Shown one piece after another: positions 53,224-60,204 of a stretch of 60,204 nt of DNA. The stretch's first letter is position 1. Each line of letters opens with the position of its first letter. A program made the position numbers and the translations under genes. The DNA is from Thermoplasmata archaeon. Its GTDB lineage: Archaea > Thermoplasmatota > Thermoplasmata > Thermoplasmatales > Thermoplasmataceae. The stretch is taken from assembly GCA_021820405.1 (NCBI GenBank), contig JAKADQ010000003.1:1-60204 (forward strand), given 5' to 3'. A model generated the notes under the pieces. The model ran no database searches and had not been told where the DNA came from. It worked only from the letters and a program-made list of their open reading frames with translations.

Positions 53224-54096
53224 CTAACTATTTAGAACACCTCCTAAGTAGGATGGGAATTTGTGTATACTGAGTATGCCCTCAAGTAATTGAGGGTCGA
53301 GTTTGGATAGGAATACCCTCAAGTTGGAATTCCTTATAATCAGTTGGCCATTGTTTACAATGACATCAAACTCCTTCTCCAAAGCCTCCTTCATATATTC
53401 CATATCGGCCACCGTTAACACTATAAAACCATCTTTACCAGATCCATCATTTGTGGTTATCGGGCCATTTAAAGACTCTTTACTTGCAATGATGGCATAA
53501 TCCGCAATGGGAAGTATTTCATCAAGGAGATGACTTGTTATGAGAAATGATGCCGAGAATTCTGTGTTCATTTTCCTGATGAACCCAGCAAGCTTCATTC
53601 GATTAATTACGTCCAGATTGGCATTTGGTTCGTCCATAACAAAAAATTTTGCCTCGGCACTCAGACATAATATGACCGATACTAGCTGTAGCTCACCACT
53701 GCTGAGTTCCTTCCACTTCCTGGGTATAACATACTCAATGTCAAACAATGAAAGAAGATCACGAAGCCTTTCGCGCGATATCTTTCTTAGCAGGGAGTAA
53801 TACTTAATCCACTGCCGTACCGTGCCTCCTGCAATTCCCACTGGCCTTTCTGGTAAAAACGAGACCTCTGAAAAAGCATTGACCGATTCATTGTAAGGTG
53901 AAAAACCCATCAATTTTACCTTTTCCCTGTGATCTACTCTGGTCAAACCTTCAGCAACTGATATGAGGGTGCTTTTTCCGATACCGTTTGGTCCAATCAG
54001 TACAGTTACTCCTTCGGGGATTGACACCGTCAGTTTCTTTAGGGAAGCGTTGTTTGCATAGCTCACCCTAACTTCAGATATGTTTAACAGGGACAT
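53224..54096 (-). CDS. ABC transporter ATP-binding protein
   Basis: 290 aa ATPase subunit. Walker A GPNGIGKST (35-43), Q-loop replaced by an SEVSFLPERP segment, signature LSSGELQLV, Walker B FFVMDEPNANLD and H-loop LITSHLLDE, of the CcmA/NatA type that pairs with ABC-2 permeases. The C-terminal 80 residues form an extra regulatory part. ATG 54096 lies inside the end of the upstream membrane-protein gene (13 bp overlap) behind AGGTAGGATC. Confidence 0.9.
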   Translation of the reverse strand: MSLLNISEVRVSYANNASLKKLTVSIPEGVTVLIGPNGIGKSTLISVAEGLTRVDHREKVKLMGFSPYNESVNAFSEVSFLPERPVGIAGGTVRQWIKYYSLLRKISRERLRDLLSLFDIEYVIPRKWKELSSGELQLVSVILCLSAEAKFFVMDEPNANLDVINRMKLAGFIRKMNTEFSASFLITSHLLDEILPIADYAIIASKESLNGPITTNDGSGKDGFIVLTVADMEYMKEALEKEFDVIVNNGQLIIRNSNLRVFLSKLDPQLLEGILSIHKFPSYLGGVLNS

Positions 54097-54989
54097 TCTG
54101 AGATCCTACCTTCTGTTTTCATTTTCTCTTTCCTTAATTGTTTTCTCTTTTTTGCACTTCTTAAAAGCGCGTAAAAAACTGCAAAGGAAATGATCCATAT
54201 GGGTGGTATATAAAACGCATATTCAGACAGATAGTGAGTGTAGTCAATAGGATGCAGCGCTACATTAGTCGCCACAAGTAATAAAGAAAAGCCGATTGAA
54301 TACTGCAACCCCTTAGTATTAAATACCTGATACAGAAATGATGTGTTCCCTGTAATAAAGGCGCGTACCAATATGTTAGTGTTGCCTGCATGATCATAAT
54401 CGAACTGGTTTTTTTCTATTGAAAGGTGAAATTTATCTGAAACAGGTACCATAGACTCATTTACATTGTTTACCTGTATTTCAGTTGGGCTTGTTATGCC
54501 AATTTTGGCCTGCAGTGAAGAAAGTGAAGCATTACTGGTCATATAGATGATTTGATAGTTTTGTGGATCTCTCATGGCTGTGCCAACGAGTCCCTCAGGA
54601 AGTTTGTAAAATGATCCGATCTGAATAGGAAGGCTGTTAAGAAAAAACTGAACAAACGAATTATCTATAGAGATAATTTCATTCTCTGAATAATTAATAG
54701 TATCCTGTTCACCACAGTAGAACTTCTCCTTTATTTTTACCTTATTTGATAGAACAGTGAGTTTTATTACACCTTGTGGGAAAGTGTAATTGTTACTGTT
54801 AGACTGCAGCTTAGCGTAGCTATTCCTATCAGCGCACACGTAATAAGTGTAATAAGAACCATCTGACAAGGCATTGGAATTCAAGGAATCCCTTGATTGT
54901 TCAAATTCTTCCAGTGGAAGAAGAATAATTGTAACTGATATTACTACTAATGCTACAATTAAGATAACGAGGAGTTTTTTAGCTTTCAT
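54084..54989 (-). CDS. Membrane protein of the ABC operon with large outer domain
   Basis: 301 aa: N-terminal anchor helix (about 5-25), an extracellular domain of about 200 residues with two cysteines and several NxS/T sequons, then two C-terminal helices (about 228-245 and 255-277) and a long basic tail SAKKRKQLRKEKMK. Unknown family. It overlaps the ATPase gene by 13 bp. The topology suggests a transporter accessory or receptor subunit (inference). Confidence 0.7.
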   Translation of the reverse strand: MKAKKLLVILIVALVVISVTIILLPLEEFEQSRDSLNSNALSDGSYYTYYVCADRNSYAKLQSNSNNYTFPQGVIKLTVLSNKVKIKEKFYCGEQDTINYSENEIISIDNSFVQFFLNSLPIQIGSFYKLPEGLVGTAMRDPQNYQIIYMTSNASLSSLQAKIGITSPTEIQVNNVNESMVPVSDKFHLSIEKNQFDYDHAGNTNILVRAFITGNTSFLYQVFNTKGLQYSIGFSLLLVATNVALHPIDYTHYLSEYAFYIPPIWIISFAVFYALLRSAKKRKQLRKEKMKTEGRISECPC

Positions 54990-55029
54990 TTTGAACTACA
55001 CACCTATTAAAAATAATATTATTTGGAGA

Positions 55030-55704
55030 CTAAGAAAGTCCAAAAGAAATTATTGTAAACGCAATTGCCCCCCAATGGACTGCAATATTGCTGTTTATTT
55101 CAGCCATACCCTTCACAGCTCCCTTTCCGGGTTCTGCAAAGGCCCTTTCTTTAATAAGTATGTTTGTCGTTAAGGTTGTAGAGCCCATGTTTTGGCTTGC
55201 CGAAAACGACGGATCCCAATACACTGCCCTCGTTGGGATACCTGTTGACGTGTAATATATTGAACCCACCATCAAACTACCTTTGTTATCGGACATACCC
55301 CACGGCCAGAGGTTTGTATAGTCTAAATTAGTCTTTGATTTCAAAGCTTCGAGATTGTAGGTTATATGACGACCATTAGGAGTTATGATGTAATGCACGG
55401 GAAAAGAGAGGTTTAGGGATGCATATTCGTCTCCAATTCCATTAACGGGAAACGTAGACACATTTACAATCTGGTTGTATTGCATTTCTCCCCACACCGT
55501 AGTAGTAGCGGAAAGGAGCGATGGTCGAGCCCTAGATTCATGCCCAGATTGTGAAACTGGTTCAACAGTGGCCGAGAAAGAAACCATAAGCACACTAAAT
55601 AATACAGACATAAACAATAGACCCTTCAAAACAGAAAGTAGGTCCGATACAGTAACGTCAATATCGGACAAACTCATCCTATCGAATTGTTCATGATTAT
55701 CCAT
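55030..55704 (-). CDS. First protein of the ABC operon, secreted or membrane-bound, unknown
   Basis: 224 aa with an N-terminal hydrophobic helix (about 25-45, LLSVLKGLLFMSVLFSVLMV) after a 20-residue acidic leader, an outer domain without cysteine, and a hydrophobic C-terminal end (about 206-223). It could be the exported substrate or a membrane subunit; no known toxin or pheromone motif is seen. ATG 55704 has an excellent TATA box at -24 and no leader, so it begins the transcript. Forty bases separate it from the next gene. Confidence 0.65.
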   Translation of the reverse strand: MDNHEQFDRMSLSDIDVTVSDLLSVLKGLLFMSVLFSVLMVSFSATVEPVSQSGHESRARPSLLSATTTVWGEMQYNQIVNVSTFPVNGIGDEYASLNLSFPVHYIITPNGRHITYNLEALKSKTNLDYTNLWPWGMSDNKGSLMVGSIYYTSTGIPTRAVYWDPSFSASQNMGSTTLTTNILIKERAFAEPGKGAVKGMAEINSNIAVHWGAIAFTIISFGLS

Positions 55705-55722
55705 AGTTGTTAATATACATGC

Positions 55723-55733
55723 TTTATATAAAT
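55723..55733 (-). promoter_or_regulatory. TATA box of the ABC operon
   Basis: On the minus strand ATTTATATAAA, centred 24 bases before ATG 55704. It is among the strongest TATA elements in the window and implies a leaderless, well-expressed transcript. Confidence 0.6.
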
Positions 55734-56013
55734 TTTCTGTATGCTAAGTCTATTAAATGCCTGACGGTTATTAAATATTATTAATCCAATAATATTAGTG
55801 CCCTACAAAAGCTGTGATATCCAATTGAGTATGAAAAGGTTGGATAGGATTTCATTTTAAGAACTGAGGAGCAGGGCTATTGGGGATAATCATTGTAAAA
55901 AAATCATCGCGATGTTCAGGGTTCACTATATCTCATAAAGAGCATCATGCAAAATATTAACAACCACAACAAAAACTTTTCTCCGCATAGGATACATATA
56001 ATTCTAAGGTGTT
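55734..56013. other. Non-coding DNA upstream of the ABC operon
   Basis: About 280 bases with no supported gene. Its plus-strand frames are broken by many stops. It leads into the second copy of the flanking repeat. Confidence 0.4.
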
Positions 56014-56174
56014 CCATTCTATCTTACGTGGATCTAATATGGGAAGAAGGAAGGTGATCCTCAATATTTATGAGATAGGATATCGTTAAGACATTTATTA
56101 ATCTGAGGAACAGGAACTGTGAAATTCCTTTTGATGAAAGGTTATTGGTATTCAACCGCGCAGTTCTGATCAAT
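56014..56174 (+). repeat. Degraded direct repeat, copy 2
   Basis: Second copy of the sequence at 51688-51848, same orientation, with the identical 17-base core at 56110-56126. The plus strand reads FINLRNRNCEIPFDERLLVFNRAVLINHMG, better preserved than copy 1, but upstream frames have stops. The two copies enclose the five-gene ABC operon. The parent gene family is not recognised. Confidence 0.6.
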
Positions 56175-56264
56175 CATATGGGTTCATGATCGATAATGTG
56201 GATGATGAAACTCGGTGTTTGATTTGAGATTAAAGGCTAGATCAAATATATTTTTAGATATTGA

Positions 56265-57230
56265 TCATGTGAGATATGGAATTGCCCTGCCGAATCCCAC
56301 CATAATGGCAATAACAGTCATCACAACCATCATTACGAGCACTCCGGAAAATATGTAATCCTCCCTCTTAAAGGGCGTCATAATATAGTAGGTTCTTGAA
56401 GGATATGCTCTGAATGCCCTTGTGTCTGCCGATATTCCTATGTCCTTGGCCCCTCTCAACAGATGTACCATTGTGGGAACAATTGAGCCTATTGCAGCTG
56501 CAAGCACCACAAAGGGCCTCAAGAACCTGGGCTTATTCCCTCCATACCCTCTCATCATGGATATTTTTATAGATGTGTCAAAGGAATCGAACACTGCAGG
56601 TACCGTCTTCATTGCAACGACCAGCGAGAAAATTATGGGATCGGGTATTTTGAATTTGCTCAGCGTCTTTATTATCTGTGCAGGGGTATTTGTCATAACA
56701 AGAAGAAGGCTGGCGACAACTGCCGCGGTGAATCTGAATGATATCTGCAAACTGTAATAGATGGATTGCAAAGTAAGATGATGTTCATATCCAAGGATGG
56801 AAAAGTAAGGTGGCCATGTCCATACTGTGGTAAACTTCGATACGGGCGTCTTCAGTGCCATAGAAACGATTGATAAGGGCTCATAGGGTGCATACCCCCA
56901 CACAGTTCCGACTATTATGGATAGTATTAGAAAGCCTGCCAGATACATCTTCCTCCAGCCATTCTTCAGAGATTTATATGATGCAAGCAGCCCAAAGGTG
57001 ATGATCGCACCTATCCACCATATGGAAAAGGTTGCTATCAACACTATTATTATGGAAAGCATAATTTTGACAGACGCGTTCAGTCTGTAATAGAAGGTGT
57101 CATATTTCTCATAGGTTGTTATCTCCCGGAAACCTGCTATTCCAATTGCTCCCAGTATTAAATAAAAGGGTATGCTTATTCCAAAAAGAAATAGAAGCCA
57201 GCTTATTACTGTATCCAATATACTGTACAT
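56265..57230 (-). CDS. ECF transporter T component (YkoC-like)
   Basis: 321 aa energy-coupling-factor transmembrane scaffold. Multiple helices with the cytosolic coupling elements SIKISMMRGYGGNK and GISADTRAFRAYPSRT, whose A/R-x-G-like signatures bind the ATPases. It is the last gene of an operon; ATG 57230 directly abuts the ATPase stop and is preceded, inside the ATPase gene, by GAGGTGATC. Works with the S and A components upstream to import a vitamin. Confidence 0.88.
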   Translation of the reverse strand: MYSILDTVISWLLFLFGISIPFYLILGAIGIAGFREITTYEKYDTFYYRLNASVKIMLSIIIVLIATFSIWWIGAIITFGLLASYKSLKNGWRKMYLAGFLILSIIVGTVWGYAPYEPLSIVSMALKTPVSKFTTVWTWPPYFSILGYEHHLTLQSIYYSLQISFRFTAAVVASLLLVMTNTPAQIIKTLSKFKIPDPIIFSLVVAMKTVPAVFDSFDTSIKISMMRGYGGNKPRFLRPFVVLAAAIGSIVPTMVHLLRGAKDIGISADTRAFRAYPSRTYYIMTPFKREDYIFSGVLVMMVVMTVIAIMVGFGRAIPYLT

Positions 57231-58829
57231 TTAACTGATCACCTCTTCACCTGAAACTCTTAAGACAAAATCAGACGGAGCAATGACTCCATATTTTTCA
57301 GAATATCTGAAAATCTCGTCTGGAGTCCCCTCATGAACGATTTTTCCATTTTCCATAATTCCGATGAAATCCCCATATCTATATGCAAATCGCGAATCAT
57401 GGGTAACAATCAAAAAGGAGAAGCCTGCATCACACAGCTTTCTGATCTCCTCCCCAAGTATTTTTTTGTTGAGAAAATCTTGCCCTGATGTGGGCTCATC
57501 CATAAGCATTATGTGAGCTGATGATGCGAGAGCTGCTGCCATGCATACCCTCCTCCTCTGTCCTGTGCTGAGCATCAGGGGATCACTCATCCTCTTGTCC
57601 TCAAGTGAGAACATCTCAATCAGCTGATCTCCTATGGCTTTAAATTCAGGTATCTTTCTATGCTTAGCCGAATAGTATATCTCAGTTTCCACATTCTTGC
57701 TCACAAGCATCAGATCGAAGCTTTGCGGCAGATATGCAATTTTCCGACCACGGATTACATAATCCTTTCTTGAAAGATCCTCTCCTTCAATGTTTAGCAG
57801 TGATGACACCTTAAATTGCTTTTTGTTAAGAAAATCCATTAACACCCTGATAAGTGTTGTCTTTCCTGCGCCGTTCTTTCCCATTATACAATATACCTGA
57901 CCTTTTCTTAAATCGAGTTTGGCATCCACAATCTTTCTCCCTTCGACCTCAGCGGTGACCTTTGCGGACATCACAATTTCTCCTTGATTTCTGCGCTCCC
58001 TTCTTGATAGTTGTATATTGCTTTCCCTGAGTTTCTCTCTGATTATTTCAGGGTCAATGCTGTCTATTCTCAGCTTTTTGGCGTAGATATACTCCTCGGG
58101 AATTTCGATACCAGCCTCGAGGAGTACCTCCACATCCCTCATCAGATGCTCCTTTGACACATTCAGTATGATTCTTCCGTTATTTACAACAACAACCCTG
58201 TCAACAAAGGGAAGGGCCCTCTCCACCTTATGCTCTACTATGATCTGAGTCATCCTGTTTTTATTCTCCTGAATGAACCTGAAAATCTGCTCGGTTCCTT
58301 CAGGATCTATGTTGGATGTTGGTTCGTCCAGGATCATGATTTTTGGTTCCATTGCGATTACTGATGCAAGTGCAACCCTCTGCAGTTCTCCTCCGGATAA
58401 CTTTGTAGTCTCCCTTTCCAGAAAATCCTCGATACCAACCACGGATATTGCTTTTTGTATCCTTCTTTCCATTTCATCCCGCGGCAACCTGAGATTCTCA
58501 GGACCAAAGGCTACTTCATCTACTATGCTGTAATTCATAACCTGCCTTTCCGGATCCTGAAGAAGTGTGCCCACCACTCTGGCGATGTCTGGAAGCTTCA
58601 TGTCCCTAACCTCTTTTCCAAGGATTTTAACGCTTCCCGATAAATCTCCATTGATCACATGTGGAATTATCCCATTAATGCAGTTCACAAGTGTACTTTT
58701 TCCGGATCCGGATTTCCCTGTTAGAAGTATGCTTTCTCCTTCATTTATATAGAAATCATCAATGACAAGCGTTGGCTTTTCATCGCTTAAATAAGAAAAT
58801 TTTAGATCTTTTATTTCTATGGCTTTCAT
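57231..58829 (-). CDS. ECF transporter fused double ATPase (YkoD-like)
   Basis: 532 aa with two ABC domains in one chain. Domain 1: Walker A GKSGSGKST (38-46), signature LSGGELQRVALA, Walker B IMILDEPTSNIDPEG. Domain 2 (from about 290): GKNGAGKTT, LSTGQRRRVCMA and IMLMDEPTSGQD. This duplicated form is typical of dedicated ECF systems such as YkoEDC and CbiO-type transporters. ATG overlaps the S-component stop by four bases (ATGA). Confidence 0.92.
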   Translation of the reverse strand: MKAIEIKDLKFSYLSDEKPTLVIDDFYINEGESILLTGKSGSGKSTLVNCINGIIPHVINGDLSGSVKILGKEVRDMKLPDIARVVGTLLQDPERQVMNYSIVDEVAFGPENLRLPRDEMERRIQKAISVVGIEDFLERETTKLSGGELQRVALASVIAMEPKIMILDEPTSNIDPEGTEQIFRFIQENKNRMTQIIVEHKVERALPFVDRVVVVNNGRIILNVSKEHLMRDVEVLLEAGIEIPEEYIYAKKLRIDSIDPEIIREKLRESNIQLSRRERRNQGEIVMSAKVTAEVEGRKIVDAKLDLRKGQVYCIMGKNGAGKTTLIRVLMDFLNKKQFKVSSLLNIEGEDLSRKDYVIRGRKIAYLPQSFDLMLVSKNVETEIYYSAKHRKIPEFKAIGDQLIEMFSLEDKRMSDPLMLSTGQRRRVCMAAALASSAHIMLMDEPTSGQDFLNKKILGEEIRKLCDAGFSFLIVTHDSRFAYRYGDFIGIMENGKIVHEGTPDEIFRYSEKYGVIAPSDFVLRVSGEEVIS

Positions 58830-59566
58830 TGCACAAGCACTCTTGAAACCCTCAGCGCTATAAGGCCTGCAATTATTCCAAAAATGATGTTTCCCGGAAT
58901 GGCTTCGTAGAAGGAGATCAAAATCTTCTGCCAGTTAACTATGCTTCCATACAGGAATGGGCCGAAGAACGCGCTGTAGAAGAATGGATCCGGAAACGCC
59001 CATGTAAATCCAATTATTGCCCCTGTTATGCCGGCAGCCAGTGACGGATTCATTCTTCCGCCTTTGCCTGCCGATGCCTTTGATCCGGCCCTTAGATCTC
59101 CGAAAAGATTACCACGCCTTACTGTTATGGCCAGATCGATAAAAAGGCCATAGGTAAGAGCCTCGTAGAAGACAAAGACGGGTTCACCACTGAAACCGTA
59201 ATGGAATATGTCACCAAGTATATCGAAGATGGCAAGGCTCAGCATCCCTACACCAGGCTTTCTAACGAGGCCTGCAACCACGAAGAGAACAACAATTCTG
59301 CCGAAGAACCCAAAACCTATAAAGGCTGTCAGGCCAGGAGGGACTATTTTATCCAGAAGTGGCCCGACGAAGAATTCCCATACCACAGTAAATGCGGCGC
59401 CAATACCTATATATACAAAATCAACCGTCTTAAAGCCCTTGAGTCCGCCCGACTTCTTGCTGTAAAAGATCACAAAACCAAGAGCAATCAGAAAATATGC
59501 AACCACTATTTCCCAGGGTATCATCCCGGGAACGCTTATATCGGCCTTAATACCATTGAAACTCAT
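58826..59566 (-). CDS. ECF substrate-binding component, YkoE-like (thiamine/HMP)
   Basis: 246 aa integral membrane S component with six or more helices. The central part, VGPLLDKIVPPG then GRIVVLFVVAGLVRKPGVGMLSLAIFDILGD (split by its loop) and EALTYGLFIDLAI, resembles YkoE, the thiamine or hydroxymethylpyrimidine S component of bacteria. First gene of the operon with fused ATPase and T component. No TPP riboswitch is seen in its leader, unlike the MFS gene at 2.4 kb. Other vitamins cannot be excluded. Confidence 0.8.
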   Translation of the reverse strand: MSFNGIKADISVPGMIPWEIVVAYFLIALGFVIFYSKKSGGLKGFKTVDFVYIGIGAAFTVVWEFFVGPLLDKIVPPGLTAFIGFGFFGRIVVLFVVAGLVRKPGVGMLSLAIFDILGDIFHYGFSGEPVFVFYEALTYGLFIDLAITVRRGNLFGDLRAGSKASAGKGGRMNPSLAAGITGAIIGFTWAFPDPFFYSAFFGPFLYGSIVNWQKILISFYEAIPGNIIFGIIAGLIALRVSRVLVQ

Positions 59567-59759
59567 CTTATTTCATATTTTTATGCAGCTGTATTAGTTA
59601 TAAATTTACTACATATCATAATTTCCAGTAAAGAGCCATATGTGATTTTCATAAAGGTAAGATCTCACCATATTCAATATAGATAAATTAGACTGTCTCA
59701 CATCTCATGAAATGTCACACAAACGTCGAACATTATAAACAGAATAGGAATATTGGGAT

Positions 59760-60204
59760 ATGCCCTCAAAACACATCCCACTAATCATGCATATAACAGA
59801 TAATATAGTTTCGCAAGATGAAAGAAAAAGAAAGTATTCTAATAGACAGATCATAAAGATACTTGTATTGCTGAATATATTTGGAATATCATACAGGTCA
59901 GCAGGGATATTCCTCAGGAACCATGAGGAATATCTGAACATGATCGATCTTAAAGAAATACCATCATTTCAGACATTATCAAGAAGAGCAAGAATGATTG
60001 ATCTTCATGCATTAAACAGAAAGATCACATATGAACATTCCATGAATGAATGTGCAGCCATGGATTCATTCATGATTCACACATGCAAGTATTCCACAGC
60101 AGTAAGAAGAAAACTGTGGGGAAATTACAAAGATCATGAATCAGGATGGTCTAAGACAACCAAGGGATGGTCCTATGGAAGAAAATGTCATGTATCCATG
60201 GATG
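59760..60204 (+). CDS. DDE transposase, 3' part outside window
   Basis: 148 codons from ATG 59760 to the right edge without a stop. Features of IS5/IS4-superfamily transposases: KYSNRQIIKILVLLNIFGISYRSAG-type helical N-terminus, FQTLSRRARMID, AAMDSFMIHTC with the first catalytic Asp, and KGWSYGRKCHVSMD leading to the next strand. It is a different family from the two other transposases here. The upstream TCTCACATCTCATGAAATGT (59695 on) may include the left end, but without the right end this cannot be tested. Confidence 0.85.
   Translation, partial: MPSKHIPLIMHITDNIVSQDERKRKYSNRQIIKILVLLNIFGISYRSAGIFLRNHEEYLNMIDLKEIPSFQTLSRRARMIDLHALNRKITYEHSMNECAAMDSFMIHTCKYSTAVRRKLWGNYKDHESGWSKTTKGWSYGRKCHVSMD

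Noticed and set aside
55475-55696. Plus-strand frame opposite the first ABC-operon gene
   Set aside because: Shadow of the minus-strand gene, which has a promoter and plausible topology.
56196-56240. C/D box small RNA starting at an ATGATGA motif
   Set aside because: C-box match present but no CTGA D box at a suitable distance.
1-60204. CRISPR array or rRNA genes
   Set aside because: No regularly spaced repeats and no rRNA-like conserved sequence were seen on either strand.

Overview
The window comes from an acidophilic, wall-less type archaeon of the order Thermoplasmatales (Ferroplasma/Cuniculiplasma/Thermoplasma relatives). The basis is the gene content: archaeal TBP, family B DNA polymerase with a PCNA-binding tail, ABCE1, archaeosine tRNA-guanine transglycosylase, fused-type tRNA splicing endonuclease, archaeal GMP synthase B subunit, a geranylgeranyl-reductase family protein, a low-GC genome, and many probable leaderless starts with a TATA box about 25 bases before the ATG. 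No rRNA and no CRISPR array were seen; one tRNA gene is present. The genus cannot be settled from the sequence alone.

Layout. 1-25.7 kb is ordinary housekeeping DNA: glycine hydroxymethyltransferase (cut by the left edge), an MFS carrier behind a clear TPP riboswitch, polB, a reductase, an EamA transporter, tgtA, ABCE1, folP, a Fur-type regulator, hisS, an Lrp-type RAM protein, GMP synthase B, ribosomal protein S2, tRNA endonuclease with a small GTPase, an aminotransferase, a fused nucleotidyltransferase, a DUF59 protein, tbp, truD and three menaquinone (futalosine pathway) genes. 25.9-31.1 kb is an accessory patch: an acetyltransferase, a frameshifted IS transposase, two GC-richer secreted proteins, and a broken ArdC-like gene. 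31.1-43.7 kb returns to housekeeping: guaB, glpD, a glycerophosphodiesterase, ppdK, hydrolases, coaBC, a TrmB-type regulator, endonuclease IV, a DUF1015 protein and tRNA-Thr(CGT).

43.7-47.3 kb is a small accessory island directly behind the tRNA, with short orphan genes, a zinc-ribbon / unknown / DUF4258-like trio that resembles a toxin-antitoxin locus with an extra gene, and a dead IS5-type transposase. 47.3-51.3 kb holds an acetyltransferase, a wHTH/membrane-protein pair, a membrane-anchored protein made of two NTF2-like repeats, and a phosphodiesterase-superfamily enzyme. 51.9-55.7 kb is a compact five-gene operon: ABC ATPase, permease and three membrane or secreted proteins of unknown family. 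It is bracketed by two degraded copies of one sequence in direct orientation and is the best candidate here for an undescribed system. 56.3-59.6 kb is an ECF transporter operon of YkoEDC type (probably thiamine or its pyrimidine). The window ends inside another transposase.

Themes: vitamin uptake (riboswitch-controlled MFS at one end, ECF system at the other), menaquinone synthesis from chorismate, purine synthesis (guaB plus GMP synthase), CoA synthesis (coaBC plus an adenylyltransferase), and tRNA maturation (tgtA, endA, truD, hisS).
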